NCBI GenBank assembly: GCA_945898725.1
Contig: CAMDIK010000004.1
Coordinates: 1-64,000 of the forward strand
Source of the DNA: Rickettsia typhi
GTDB taxonomy: Bacteria > Pseudomonadota > Alphaproteobacteria > Rickettsiales > Deianiraeaceae
DNA: 64,000 nt
Direction of reading: 5' to 3'
The notes under the pieces are model-generated. The model ran no database searches. It was not told the DNA's origin and worked only from the letters and a program-made list of their open reading frames with translations. The stretch's first letter is position 1. The number at the start of each line of letters is the position of its first letter. Of this stretch, positions 47,190 to 56,900 are shown in pieces. Both the position numbers and the translations under genes were made by a program.

Positions 47190-47594
47190 TTATGCACCAC
47201 CTGCGCAAGATCCCCCGGAATTATTGGAAGATTTGTCATATTGCTTGCCACCTGCGCAAGAGCCACTGCCTCCCCCTGATTCTTTAATATTTTTCGCAAA
47301 ATTCCAGGCAATTATGCCACCTTCCAGGTTGTAAACTTCTAGTTCATTATCATATTCCATCAACATTTGACATGCGCGCATGCTTCTTCCTCCGCTTTTG
47401 CAATGAATTACAATTTTCTTCCCGTTTTTTGCGATATTTTTCACCTGTTCAAAAGTTAGCGTACCAAGCGGAATTAGCACTGCCCCCGGTATATTTGACT
47501 CATTATATTCCATTTTTTCACGCACATCTATTAGATTTACAGCCTCCTGCGCGATTAATTTTTGCAAATCTTGCACTTCCATTAGATGAATCAT
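47190..47594 (-). CDS. Rhodanese with Cys-Gly repeat tail
   Basis: A single-domain rhodanese (about 1-108) with active-site loop HCKSGGRS (C65), which carries sulfane sulfur. After the domain comes a low-complexity tail with two copies of SCAGG separated by a spacer, encoded by a 14-bp direct repeat (ccacctgcgcaaga on the + strand). Two extra cysteines in a flexible glycine tail could relay sulfur or bind metal. It has its own promoter at 47617-47644 and is followed by the MBL-fold dioxygenase gene. Confidence 0.88.
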   Translation of the reverse strand: MIHLMEVQDLQKLIAQEAVNLIDVREKMEYNESNIPGAVLIPLGTLTFEQVKNIAKNGKKIVIHCKSGGRSMRACQMLMEYDNELEVYNLEGGIIAWNFAKNIKESGGGSGSCAGGKQYDKSSNNSGGSCAGGA

Positions 47595-47616
47595 AGCAAT
47601 ATCTTATATATAAAAC

Positions 47617-47644
47617 ATATTATTATGCTTATAATATATGTCAA
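47617..47644 (-). promoter_or_regulatory. Sigma-70 promoter of rhodanese-MBL pair
   Basis: Minus strand TTGACA (47639-47644), 16-bp spacer, TAATAT (47617-47622). The start point would be near 47610, about 16 nt before the rhodanese ATG. It splits the sulfur module into two possible transcription units. Confidence 0.6.
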
Positions 47645-47650
47645 GTGGTT

Positions 47651-48418
47651 TTAGAAAAATTCGGTAATTAAAACCGCAATACCTATCACAAGCGTGAAAC
47701 CTGCAAACATGAATTTTACCTTATTATTATTGATATTTTTGCCATACTTCACCCCAGTTAACATTCCCGCAATTGACGCTAGCAACATTGGTAATAAAAT
47801 ACTATAAGATATGGAAATATCGTGGAAAATATCAATTGCTATGGCCAGTGCGCAGTTCGCAAAAATAATAAAAAGCGAGGTTCCAATAGCATATTTTATG
47901 TCTAATTTTAGCAAGTGATAAAGCGCAGGAATTATTAAAAAACCCCCGCCAATACCGAGTATTCCAATAATTATCCCAATTAAAATTCCTAAAAATAGCG
48001 CATATATGGTATATTTTTTACCTGTTTTTAGGGCGTTATTTCGCCTGAAAAGCACCATTGCCGCTGCATTGACTATCATCAAGATTGCAAAAATGCACAT
48101 TAGAACCTTGCTTTTTTGAACGCCGAAAATTACCTCAGGAATTGCCGGAAGCAGTAAATATTTTGCAATAATTATACCGAAAACTGACGGAATTGCAAGT
48201 GGCATGGCATTTTTAAACTTTGTCAATCCTTGTTTTGAATATGATATAAAGCCGCAAAATGCTGTAAAGCCTACTAAATAAAAGGAATATGAGACCGCAG
48301 AAACCGGGTTTGTTTTCATTAAATATACCATAATCGGCACGGTAAAAATTGAGCCCCCAGCACCTATTATTCCAAAAGTTGCACCTGATATAAAAAATGC
48401 AAAAAGCGCTAAAATCAT
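47651..48418 (-). CDS. TauE/SafE-family sulfite exporter-like permease
   Basis: An integral membrane protein of about 255 aa with seven or eight helices and the TauE/SafE duplicated pattern: GIIGAGGSIFTVPIMVYL near the N-terminus and GILGIGGGFLIIPALYHLL in the second half. Start set at ATG 48418, which overlaps the preceding TGA (ATGA coupling); a TTG three codons earlier is the alternative. Family members export sulfite, sulfoacetate or related anions. With rhodanese and persulfide dioxygenase neighbours, export of sulfite or thiosulfate is likely. Confidence 0.9.
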   Translation of the reverse strand: MILALFAFFISGATFGIIGAGGSIFTVPIMVYLMKTNPVSAVSYSFYLVGFTAFCGFISYSKQGLTKFKNAMPLAIPSVFGIIIAKYLLLPAIPEVIFGVQKSKVLMCIFAILMIVNAAAMVLFRRNNALKTGKKYTIYALFLGILIGIIIGILGIGGGFLIIPALYHLLKLDIKYAIGTSLFIIFANCALAIAIDIFHDISISYSILLPMLLASIAGMLTGVKYGKNINNNKVKFMFAGFTLVIGIAVLITEFF

Positions 48419-48948
48419 AAGCTGCAATTAGATTTAACATTGCATATTTGCCTATTCCACGGGGCTTTTGCTAAAACAATTGCAAGTCCGCAGAAGCCGC
48501 TTAACCCGGCAAAAACTAGCCCGCAACCAATTATTAACGGCATAAATGCAAAGTGAATATTTAAAAAATACGTCAAAAAAAATGCTAAAACCAGCACCAT
48601 TCCAATTGTTATTTGCACTTGCCTGTCGAGTGGAATACATTGTTTTTCTGCTTTAATTACTGGGAATCCGGCTGCAATCCAGGCGTCTATTCCACCATCT
48701 AGGTTGAGATATTCACTATTATTTAATTTTGACAACACAGCCACAGACCTCCTTCCGCTTTTGCAGTGAAATATCATTTTTTGCCCTGAATTTACTGGAA
48801 TTTTCGTAGGATGAAAATCTGAAGATGGCATAAGAATAGCACCATTAATTTTGACCGAGTGATGCTCAAATGGCTCACGCACGTCTATAATAACAGCATT
48901 ATTTTTCGCCATTAATTCGCTTAATTCTTGAGCTGTAATATTGTTCAT
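48415..48948 (-). CDS. Rhodanese fused to DUF2892 membrane domain (YgaP-like)
   Basis: Start taken at the ATG giving MNNITAQELSEL (177 aa). Residues 1-105 are a rhodanese domain with HCKSGRRS (C62). Residues about 115-165 are a DUF2892 segment with two membrane helices (DRQVQITIGMVLVLAFF and a G-C-G-L-V-F-A-G-L-S-G-F-C-G pattern). E. coli YgaP has this fusion and moves thiocyanate or sulfane sulfur at the inner membrane. First gene of the sulfur module, translationally coupled to the permease. Confidence 0.9.
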   Translation of the reverse strand: MNNITAQELSELMAKNNAVIIDVREPFEHHSVKINGAILMPSSDFHPTKIPVNSGQKMIFHCKSGRRSVAVLSKLNNSEYLNLDGGIDAWIAAGFPVIKAEKQCIPLDRQVQITIGMVLVLAFFLTYFLNIHFAFMPLIIGCGLVFAGLSGFCGLAIVLAKAPWNRQICNVKSNCSL

Positions 48949-49087
48949 ACTATCGCAAATACGATTATTATTACTGGTGATATACGATATTAAAAGCAAG
49001 CAAAATTTGCATCTTGATAAAAATTAAATTAATTGCTTGAGAAATAAAAAATATACTATTAAATGAAGTTTGAATCTAGTGTGTAAA

Positions 49088-49648
49088 ATGCTAAAATATA
49101 TACCTAATTTGATAACCATTCTGAGATTTGCACTGGTTCCGATTGTTTGTTTAACTGCGTTTTACGGATTTAAAAATGCCGATATTGACTTGCAAATTAT
49201 ATCTTGCGCGCTTTTATTGTTGGCGATAATTTCTGATTTTTTAGATGGTTTTTTGGCAAGAATTTTAAATGCAGAGTCTGAATTTGGAAGATGCTTTGAT
49301 AACATCGCCGATAAAGTGTTGAATATTACATTGATTTGCACATTGCTTTCTTTGCAAAAAATCTGGATTTTCCCAGCATTGATAGTTGTGTTTAGAGAAA
49401 TTTTTGTATCAGCATTACGTGAATATGCGGCAATCAGCGGCAGGAGAATTGGCGTTGACATGTTTGGAAAAATCAAGACAACTTTCCAATTTTTTGGTCT
49501 TTTTTTGATTTTAAATACTGATATTTTTATACGCTATTTTGGTATTGATATTTATAATTTTGGCAACTATATTTTTTATATTTCTGCGATTTTATCGCTT
49601 CTTAGTTGCATTATATATATATTAAAATATTTTTCAAAAAATGTATGA
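49088..49648 (+). CDS. pgsA: CDP-diacylglycerol-glycerol-3-phosphate phosphatidyltransferase PgsA
   Basis: Makes phosphatidylglycerophosphate for PG and cardiolipin. Start chosen at the ATG giving MLKYIPNLITILRF (186 aa); a TTG upstream adds only six residues. The CDP-alcohol phosphatidyltransferase motif is complete: D50, D53-G54, A57-R58, G67, D71, D75. Several membrane helices follow. Its TGA overlaps the greA ATG (ATGA). Confidence 0.95.
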   Translation: MLKYIPNLITILRFALVPIVCLTAFYGFKNADIDLQIISCALLLLAIISDFLDGFLARILNAESEFGRCFDNIADKVLNITLICTLLSLQKIWIFPALIVVFREIFVSALREYAAISGRRIGVDMFGKIKTTFQFFGLFLILNTDIFIRYFGIDIYNFGNYIFYISAILSLLSCIIYILKYFSKNV

Positions 49649-50124
49649 CAGTAAAAAAACCAATAACCCAAGCCGGCTTTGATAAATTGCGCGCAGAAAT
49701 CACTCATTTAACTGAAATTGAGCGCCCCGATATTGGAAGAATTGTTGCAGATGCAAGGGCATTGGGGGATTTAAGTGAGAATGCTGAATATCAAGCAAGT
49801 CGTGAAAAACAGCGCAATATTGAGGCTAAAATTCGCGCACTTCAGATGATTATGTCTGTTTCAGAGGTGGTAGACTGTAAAAATATTCCAGATAAGTCGC
49901 GTGTTCGCTTCGGCGCGAAGGTTGAGATTGTGGATGTTAAAACTGGCAAGGAGATTGAATTTACCATAGTATCCGCATATGAATCTGATGTAAAGCAAAA
50001 TTTAATTTCCATTGATGCACCAATTGCAAGGGGTTTAATTGGCAAGAAAATTGGCGATATTTGCAAGATAGAAATTGGAGATAATGTGACTGAGGTTGAA
50101 GTTGAGAGTGTGGAATATTTGTAA
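49645..50124 (+). CDS. greA: Transcription elongation factor GreA
   Basis: Start set at ATG 49645, overlapping the pgsA stop by 4 bp; a longer frame reads back into pgsA. The N-terminal antiparallel coiled coil (1-75) carries GDLSENAEYQASREKQ, and the C-terminal FKBP-like domain ends the 159-aa protein. It rescues backtracked RNA polymerase by stimulating transcript cleavage. Confidence 0.96.
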   Translation: MTVKKPITQAGFDKLRAEITHLTEIERPDIGRIVADARALGDLSENAEYQASREKQRNIEAKIRALQMIMSVSEVVDCKNIPDKSRVRFGAKVEIVDVKTGKEIEFTIVSAYESDVKQNLISIDAPIARGLIGKKIGDICKIEIGDNVTEVEVESVEYL

Positions 50125-50126
50125 AC

Positions 50127-50465
50127 CTATCCAAGGCGCGAGCCATTTTCAATTTCCCCTTTTGAGTCTATGCTGGTTAGAATTACATTACCGTTATCTT
50201 GATAAAATCCAGTAATTAAAACTTCGGAGATAAACCCTGCAATATTTCTAGGCTTTAGATTAACGCATACCGCAACCTGCTTTCCTGTTAATTCATCTTT
50301 TGAATAGTTCGTAATTTGAGCCGAAGACCATTTTATTCCATATGAGCCACAGTCGAGTTTTACCTTGTATGTTGGTTTTTTTGCGCGATCAAAATCTAGA
50401 ATCTCTAGGATGGTGGCAGAGCAGAAAATTACCTTAGAGAAATCAGAAAACTCAATCAATTCCAT
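50127..50465 (-). CDS. CsaA-like tRNA-binding domain protein
   Basis: A free-standing EMAP/Trbp111-type OB fold of 112 aa. The family strand pattern V-A-V-C-V-N-L-K-P-R-N-I-A-G-F-I-S-E-V-L is clear, and the protein ends N-G-S-R-L-G. CsaA-like proteins bind tRNA and have been linked to chaperone or export roles. It lies 8 bp downstream of rpsP, same strand. Confidence 0.88.
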   Translation of the reverse strand: MELIEFSDFSKVIFCSATILEILDFDRAKKPTYKVKLDCGSYGIKWSSAQITNYSKDELTGKQVAVCVNLKPRNIAGFISEVLITGFYQDNGNVILTSIDSKGEIENGSRLG

Positions 50466-50473
50466 TTTATTTA

Positions 50474-50791
50474 TTAACTAACAGCCTCTTTTTTAGGTTT
50501 TCTATTTTTGGTAGTTGAGATAGGGAATTTTTGTGAAACTTCAGCGCATTCCTTGAAATTTGATATTAATTTCACCACTCTTTCGGTTGGTTTTGCCCCC
50601 ACTGAAACCCAGTATGATATTCTATCTGCTTTTACGGTGCAACGCTGGGTAACTTCTGCCAATAAAGGGCTATAAGTTCCAACATTTTCAATAAATTTAC
50701 CATCTCTCGGGGAAGTGGAATTTGCAACTACTATTCTGTAAACTGGATTACCTTTTTTACCACCTCTTGCAAGTCTAATTTTTAATGCCAT
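50474..50791 (-). CDS. rpsP: 30S ribosomal protein S16
   Basis: Opens MALKIRLARGGKKGNPVYRI and contains ERVVKLI-type features of S16; 105 aa with a Lys-rich tail. It sits 9 bp after rpsD in an rpsD-rpsP-csaA run rather than the usual rpsP-rimM-trmD operon. Confidence 0.97.
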   Translation of the reverse strand: MALKIRLARGGKKGNPVYRIVVANSTSPRDGKFIENVGTYSPLLAEVTQRCTVKADRISYWVSVGAKPTERVVKLISNFKECAEVSQKFPISTTKNRKPKKEAVS

Positions 50792-50800
50792 AACAATAAA

Positions 50801-51415
50801 TTACAATCTTCTTGAATAAAATCCTACAACCAGGTTCACCTTAATTTCTTTAGGGAATGGAATTTCTGTAAAACTAATATGTCTAATCACTTTTGCCTGA
50901 AATTTATCCTTGTCAACTTCTATATAATCCGGTGCTTTTCTTCCAGTTTGAGTTGTTGCCTCTATCAACAAAGAGTTGGTTTGATATCCTGAATGAATTT
51001 CTACGATATCGCCAAGCTTTACATAGTAATTACATATATTCACCCTTTTCCCATTGACCAAAACATGTCCATGGGAAACCATTTGACGAGCAAGGAATAT
51101 AGTTTTAGCAAATCCCGAGCGATAAACTATTGTTGGAAGTCTTGTTTCCAGTAAATTCGCCATACTGTCAATAATACTACCTTGCATTTGCTTTGCTTTT
51201 TTCATCAAAATAAACATTTGCTTTTCCTCCATAGCGTAGTGTATACGAAGGCGCTGTTTTTCAACCAATTTTTTACCAAATGGGCTACGTCTCTTTACCA
51301 TTTGAGACGGACCATGCTGGCCTTTAGGGTAATTTTTTTTATTGATAGGATCTTTAGGATCTTCCCATATAAGTGCACACAACTTTCTTGAGTGCGATTC
51401 GTGTCTTCTTGGCAT
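50801..51415 (-). CDS. rpsD: 30S ribosomal protein S4
   Basis: A 204-residue assembly-initiating protein of the small subunit. The S4 domain (about 95-155) contains LETRLPTIVYRSGFAKT and RQMVSHGHVLVNGKRVNI; the N-terminal region has K-N-Y-P-K-G-Q-H-G-P. Standard length. A promoter candidate lies in the upstream gap. Confidence 0.98.
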   Translation of the reverse strand: MPRRHESHSRKLCALIWEDPKDPINKKNYPKGQHGPSQMVKRRSPFGKKLVEKQRLRIHYAMEEKQMFILMKKAKQMQGSIIDSMANLLETRLPTIVYRSGFAKTIFLARQMVSHGHVLVNGKRVNICNYYVKLGDIVEIHSGYQTNSLLIEATTQTGRKAPDYIEVDKDKFQAKVIRHISFTEIPFPKEIKVNLVVGFYSRRL

Positions 51416-51455
51416 TACTTATAACAAAACTATATTTAGCAACTAAGATAGTAGT

Positions 51456-51484
51456 TATATCTATGCTAAAAAAATATTTGTCAA
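51456..51484 (-). promoter_or_regulatory. Probable rpsD promoter
   Basis: Minus strand TTGACA (51479-51484) with GATATA at 17-bp spacing (51456-51461), or TATAAC at 19 bp. About 40 nt upstream of the rpsD start. The -35 is perfect; the -10 choice is uncertain. Confidence 0.5.
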
Positions 51485-51591
51485 GTGCTATTTTGCAAAA
51501 ACAATTTTAATTTTACGCAAATAGCATAAACACCTAGTATTTACGCGGGAATTTGCAAAAAAATATAATTAATAAAAAGTGATTGTGAATT

Positions 51592-51668
51592 TGGTGGAGG
51601 AGAAGGGACTCGAACCCCCGACCCTCTGCGTGCAAGGCAGATGCTCTAGCCAACTGAGCTACACCCCC
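51592..51668 (-). tRNA. tRNA-Ala (anticodon TGC)
   Basis: A 77-nt cloverleaf on the minus strand beginning GGGGGTGTAGCTCAGTTGG, with anticodon loop CTTGCAC, T arm GGTTCGAGTCC and encoded CCA. The acceptor stem has one T-T mismatch near its base and one G-T pair, otherwise complete. A TTGCAT/TATTAG pair at 51703-51708 and 51679-51684 (18-bp spacer) may be its promoter. Confidence 0.96.
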
Positions 51669-51716
51669 AAATTCATTTCTAATAGAAATGCAAAAAAATA
51701 ATATGCAAGATATTTT

Positions 51717-53282
51717 TTATTTATTTTCTAAAGAATTGTAAAGTGAGAGAATTTCATTATACATAGGGTAATTTTGCGCATTTTCCTCCTGTAAAATTTC
51801 ATACAAAATCTTGTAGGCTTTATTTTTTTCATTGCTAATTAGGTGTATTTCCGCGGAGCAAATAGCGTATAAATCTTTACGATTCAAGTTATTCGCCACG
51901 CTAATAAGCATTTTTCGCGAACTTATGTCATAAGGATCGGCCATTCTCAGCGAATTCATTATTTTAACAGCCTCTTGAATATCATCATTTTGCCCATATC
52001 TTATAAGGCATGCGCCATATTCATATTCCAGCACGGGGTTATTTCGAATTTTATTGCGAGTTATAGACAAATATTCCCTGGCCTTGGAAATATTGGAAAG
52101 TGCACAGTAGGCTTGCCCGAGTAATTCCGCTATATATATATCGCCCGGGTGTGAATATATCAATTTTTCACCTATTTCTATGACCTTTTCATACTCCCAC
52201 TTGCCAAATTTCTCATACATCTCTTGATATTTGCTAAAAAAATCAACTTTGTTATGCAAACTTTCCGGCATTTTGCTGTATTTTGTTTCAATTTGCATAA
52301 ATGGGGTATTTAGATAAAATCCGCGAATTTTTGCCTGAATTCTCTGAAATTTTAGCTCCAGTGGTGTATTATTTTCCATTCTAGTTCTATCTTCGCCTAG
52401 TAGAAAATTTTCAATAGTTTGCATTCTATATTGTGAAAGCGGGTGTGTTTGGAAAAAGCGGTAAAATTCACTAATTCCTTCAGTTTTCTTCGATGCAAAG
52501 CTCATAAAATCATACATTCCACGGGTAGAAATGCCGGATGCCTCAAGATATTTCATTGCCCGTAAGTCTGCCTCTTTTTCAAGAGATTGCGAAAAAGCAA
52601 GACTTGATTGCATTCCAATTCCACTTCCTGCAGCCGCCCCGCCTATAGCCGCCCCAATTCCACTTCCTGCAGCCGCCCCGCCAGCGCCAGCCATAAGTGA
52701 GACAAGCCCTATTAAAGACCCGGATACCAGGGCTTTTTGCCTTGCGTCCTCTTGATCCATTTGTTTTAGGATTAGATGCTTTCCTGCAATATGCCCAATT
52801 TCGTGAGCAATTATGTCAATCAGCATTGTTGTGTTATTATATGCCATAATTAGCCCTGTTGTTACAAATATTTTACTTACCCCGTCACGATCATACGAAA
52901 CCCATGCGTTAAGCTGGGAAGATTCCACTAGGATAAATTCTGTGGTAATTTTATAAGTACTTTGCCGTTTTGAGTATACTCCCAGGGGCAACATATACCC
53001 CGTTGTATATGCATTTTTTGGCTTTGGAAGCTCCATTATAGGGTATGGCTTTCCACCATATCTTACACCAATATGTTTATAACTGGGCGCGGGCTGTTCG
53101 TCTTTATTCCCAATGTTATAAACTGGATATTGCTCTGCTAAATTTGCCTGAATTAATATTGGAGTTGCAAGTTCCTTGAGAAAATTTTCCGTTTCAATAT
53201 CTCTGATAATTTTCCCATCTTCCGCGAAAGACTTACCGCAATCTATTGCCAATATTGCAATTATTATAAGGAATTTTAGCAT
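51717..53282 (-). CDS. Secreted M48 metalloprotease with TPR tail (BepA-like)
   Basis: Signal peptide (1-20), M48 zinc site HEIGH (H160, E161, H164) with third ligand in LEKEADL (E237), and a C-terminal region of TPR-like helical repeats (about 340-500), 521 aa in all. BepA/YfgC proteins act in the periplasm on outer-membrane protein assembly, cutting or chaperoning stalled substrates. Between zinc ligands there is a Gly/Ala-rich tract (about 198-223) containing two identical GGAAAGSGIG units, made by a 29-bp direct repeat, which resembles a glycine zipper. Confidence 0.92.
   Translation of the reverse strand: MLKFLIIIAILAIDCGKSFAEDGKIIRDIETENFLKELATPILIQANLAEQYPVYNIGNKDEQPAPSYKHIGVRYGGKPYPIMELPKPKNAYTTGYMLPLGVYSKRQSTYKITTEFILVESSQLNAWVSYDRDGVSKIFVTTGLIMAYNNTTMLIDIIAHEIGHIAGKHLILKQMDQEDARQKALVSGSLIGLVSLMAGAGGAAAGSGIGAAIGGAAAGSGIGMQSSLAFSQSLEKEADLRAMKYLEASGISTRGMYDFMSFASKKTEGISEFYRFFQTHPLSQYRMQTIENFLLGEDRTRMENNTPLELKFQRIQAKIRGFYLNTPFMQIETKYSKMPESLHNKVDFFSKYQEMYEKFGKWEYEKVIEIGEKLIYSHPGDIYIAELLGQAYCALSNISKAREYLSITRNKIRNNPVLEYEYGACLIRYGQNDDIQEAVKIMNSLRMADPYDISSRKMLISVANNLNRKDLYAICSAEIHLISNEKNKAYKILYEILQEENAQNYPMYNEILSLYNSLENK
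52615..52682. repeat. Tandem-type 29-bp direct repeat inside the M48 protease gene
   Basis: Two identical 29-bp copies (52615-52643 and 52654-52682) offset by 39 bp, that is 13 codons, so the frame is kept. They encode two GGAAAGSGIG units. The repeat is much more GC-rich than the rest of the gene, and its length variation would be in multiples of 13 residues. Confidence 0.9.
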
Positions 53283-53436
53283 AAAACACTTCTTGTGTGC
53301 CCAAAGGTTAGCTGCTGTATAATTGTTTGCAAGTTTTTTTTGTGCACAATTTACCCTTTAAGTTAATGACTATATTTTGCCTGCAATATAAAAATATGAC
53401 AGGAAGATAACCAATTATACATAAAATAATATAAAA

Positions 53437-53820
53437 ATGATGGAATGTTTTTCAATTTTATTGCAAAAAATAAAGTTAATATCTTCGCTTGTAAGCTTGC
53501 CAAAATTTATTGTTGATAAAATAGAGCTATATAAAAAACGCAGCATATTTAAAGCATTATCAACGGATGCGCAAGATTTTTTATTTAAAATTTTAGAAGA
53601 ACCTGGTGATCGATATTATTTTAAGGGTAATTTTGAAAAAACTAATACGAAAATCTTGACAAATTTAAGCTCTAAGGGTATTATACGCACATTTACAGAG
53701 AGCAACGCTTTGGAGCAGAGAAGATTTTGTGTGATATCAGAGGCATATTTGCCCGTGGTTCAATATTATTATGTAAAACATACAGACAAAGATGTTAAAA
53801 ACAGTAAAATGAGGTATTAA
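53437..53820 (+). CDS. Uncharacterised small protein, 127 aa
   Basis: No firm family. The N-terminal 35 residues are amphipathic or weakly hydrophobic (ILLQKIKLISSLVSLPKFI). The region 40-100 (LSTDAQDFLFKILEEPGD onward to SSKGII) reads like a small winged helix, with a loose resemblance to the cytoplasmic part of SieB-type superinfection-exclusion proteins. That resemblance is weak and should be treated as a guess. It lies at the left edge of the accessory region, upstream of the giant orphan gene. Confidence 0.5.
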   Translation: MMECFSILLQKIKLISSLVSLPKFIVDKIELYKKRSIFKALSTDAQDFLFKILEEPGDRYYFKGNFEKTNTKILTNLSSKGIIRTFTESNALEQRRFCVISEAYLPVVQYYYVKHTDKDVKNSKMRY

Positions 53821-53929
53821 TAAATGATGCACTTGAAAATTCACAACATTAGTTACCTCGGTTGGTATGGGAGTTTTTGCTTGCGTGCTACATAATGGCA
53901 CTTTGACTACCCGTATTTGTAAAAAAGTC

Positions 53930-53957
53930 TTGACATTTGATATAAGTATGGTATAAT
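53930..53957 (+). promoter_or_regulatory. Near-perfect extended sigma-70 promoter of the giant orphan gene
   Basis: TTGACA (53930-53935), 16-bp spacer, TATAAT (53952-53957), plus an extended -10 TGG immediately before the TATAAT. Predicted start near 53964, leaving about 26 nt of leader to the GTG. This is the best promoter match I see in the window. Confidence 0.85.
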
Positions 53958-53989
53958 ATACTTGTATGTTTAGTGTGTAATATATTAAA

Positions 53990-56900
53990 GTGAACTCTCC
54001 CAGTCCATCAAATCACGGTAATAAATCTCCATCAAACCATAAGCCAAATATCCACTCTAAGTTGAAAAAATCACCATTCAAGCCGATAGATCTAGGTGTA
54101 AGGCCTATGGGGGAGAAAGAGTGGTCGGATATGATCCCGAGCATGGCAGAATCGTTACTATATCCGAGTAAAGGATATGTACATCCATTGATAAAGCCAC
54201 TAAACACACCATCACCACCACAGAGTTTACTATTTGCAAGTAACGACCCTAATGTTGTGAGTCAAGCGTATATTGAGGCTATGTACCTAATGTATCTCAT
54301 AACTCGTCATAGAAATATTGCGCCTGCTGCAATTCTGGCCAAGCTAAGTCACATTATTAAAACACTTGCAAAATGTATGAAAGGCGAGGAGAAGTACGAC
54401 TCAGCTATCATAAATAAACATCTGGAGGAGTTGTCTGGTTTTCGTGATGGACTTCTACTTGACTGGAGTGCGCGTGGATCAAGACAGGCAGTTTGGAATA
54501 GATTACGTTGCCAGCAGGAGATCTGGAGCATGAAGTTCAACTTCCCTGGAGGTATATCAGAGGAGTTCGAGAAAAAGATAAAGACGTTTGAACAGACGAT
54601 GAAAGCAACACCTAAGGCAGATATTAAGACTTTCTTGCTGAAATCTGGGTATGACTCTTGTTGCGGTCTATGGGGGTTGATTAAGAATGACAATAGAACT
54701 GGGAAGATATGGGAGGTGGTATTGACGCGCATTCTAATCCCACGCGATCCAGAGTTTGTATTTGAGGTTTATCATTTTGTGGCGCCAAGCCTTCCCCGGC
54801 CTAAAGCTAAAGAGCATGAAGCGCTATTTGCTGCAATATGCTATACAGGTGGCCAATACACCCTTAGGTCCCCATTGGGTAATTGTCTGAAAATAACATC
54901 ATTCAATCCCACAATACGTATCAAGGTGGAAGATCGCGGCGCGCTCATTAAGTTAATCATGGATCCCAAAGTTTTACCCATGGTGCTGTCACTGCTCGGC
55001 GTTTCTCCTTCGTCTGCTAGCAGCTTTGCTGTTGGATTGGGGTCTCAGAGCCCAGTGGAGCGTGCTAAGATAGATGAATGGTTAGCGAAGTGTAGTCAAT
55101 CAATGGAAGAGTTGCGCGAGAGTCATGGCGAAATAAAATGTCAGATATATGATTGCGCTGAATTGATAGCTGATAAGATGAAGTATTGGGAAGTAGCATC
55201 TCAAGGTGATTTTGCCAATGTAGTAAGCAGCATAGATGAATATCTGAAAATCACAGAGGATTTTAGCAATACCCTATCCGCTGGATTGAGTAAACTTTAT
55301 GACAACTGGAGCAAGCCTGGCTATACTGCTTACGCCGAGGTAATGACTAGGTTAAAGGTTTTAAGAAAGGAAATAAGTGATAATAGCAACTTCAAATTAG
55401 TGTGTAGGCGCATGAATATAGAATGCATTGTTACCATAATTTATTGTGAGGGTGAATATAGAGTGTGCCCTGTGTTCAGACAAATAAATACTTCACCAAG
55501 TACGTACATAATGCCAAAAATAACAGACGACTCAGTACGCATATTGCGCCGTCCGGATATATCAAACAATGATATAGATGTTTTGATGGATGAGAGTCAT
55601 TCTTTTGAATATTATCCACGCGAAAGTGTTGTGCGCATAAATCACTCAGGAAGAGAAGTGGTATTTGTTACTGGTGAATGTAATTGGCTCTTGCGCACGC
55701 GAAGCTTTATAGCTGTGCAGTCTAGGGAGTATAAAACAACAGAAACATTTTTAGAATTGGGGAAATGGCGCAAGCGTGAGAGCGTTCAAATAGGTGCGAT
55801 GAGGCGTAACAGGGCATTGTTAGAGCAGGCAATACGTATATCAGAGAGCGAACCGCTTTCACTTATTCCCAATCGCCATCCTCCTCAAATACCCAATCCA
55901 GGAGTTGCTGGTGCTATGATGGATAATCCAGCACACATTAAACGCAGTGTTCAGAGTTGGGGGAGTGACATAGTGCTTAGAATATCACAACTACCGCTTG
56001 GAGTAGTAGTACCTATTCGGCATCCTATTGCAGATGCAAATATGGATAACATGTTTGGCGTGAATGCTCCATTACATGGGGTGGGTGTGAATGTAAGAGG
56101 CGCATTTCCGCAGTTTTTCATATTTGTTTTCAACACTGCCACTAATGTGAGTGAGTGGATATCGTCAGATGCAGCAATGCCAGTAAATTCCGAAGCTTGG
56201 ACGCTAAGAGGCAAACCCATTATTCGCATTAGTGATGTGATTGTGATAGTAATACATGGATCGGTAATGTGCGTATCAGAACCACAGTTTGATGATGTGA
56301 AGCGTCTGGCAATGATATTTGATTTATTTCGCACAGCTAACCCTGAGGAATTGCTAGTACCGCGAGTGAACGTGCCTCAAAAGATGGACGAGCTGAGATT
56401 GCGTTGTATGGCTGATGGCAATCTGCGGGCAATGTTTGAGACAGCCTCATTTAAAACTTTGAATGAGAATGCGTTGGTTCGCACGCTACTAGGTGAGCAA
56501 AACGTGAAAGAGGTAGTTGTGGGAGTGTTAGTGGAAATGTACAAGAGAATTCTTGAATCAAGGTTTTCTGAATATACCAAGCTTGCTATGGGTAAGATTG
56601 TAATTCAGTTTTATACTGTAATAATGATAGATGGTGATCGTATGTGTTTTAAAGATCTCCAGGATATAGAATCGCAATTATCTAAGGTAATATCAGGGCA
56701 CTCTTGTAAAGAAACATCACGTGCATCTGTTATATCTGATGCTAAGATGAGAGAACAAGATTTAAGTATCGAGATTCGAATGAGTGAAATCCGCTACAAG
56801 GTTCAAGCTAACTATGAACGTATAAATTTCTTGATGCAGAGCCGAAGCGACCCTAGAATCTCTACAGAGAACCTCCGCACTCCAGAGGCAGGCAAGGTGA

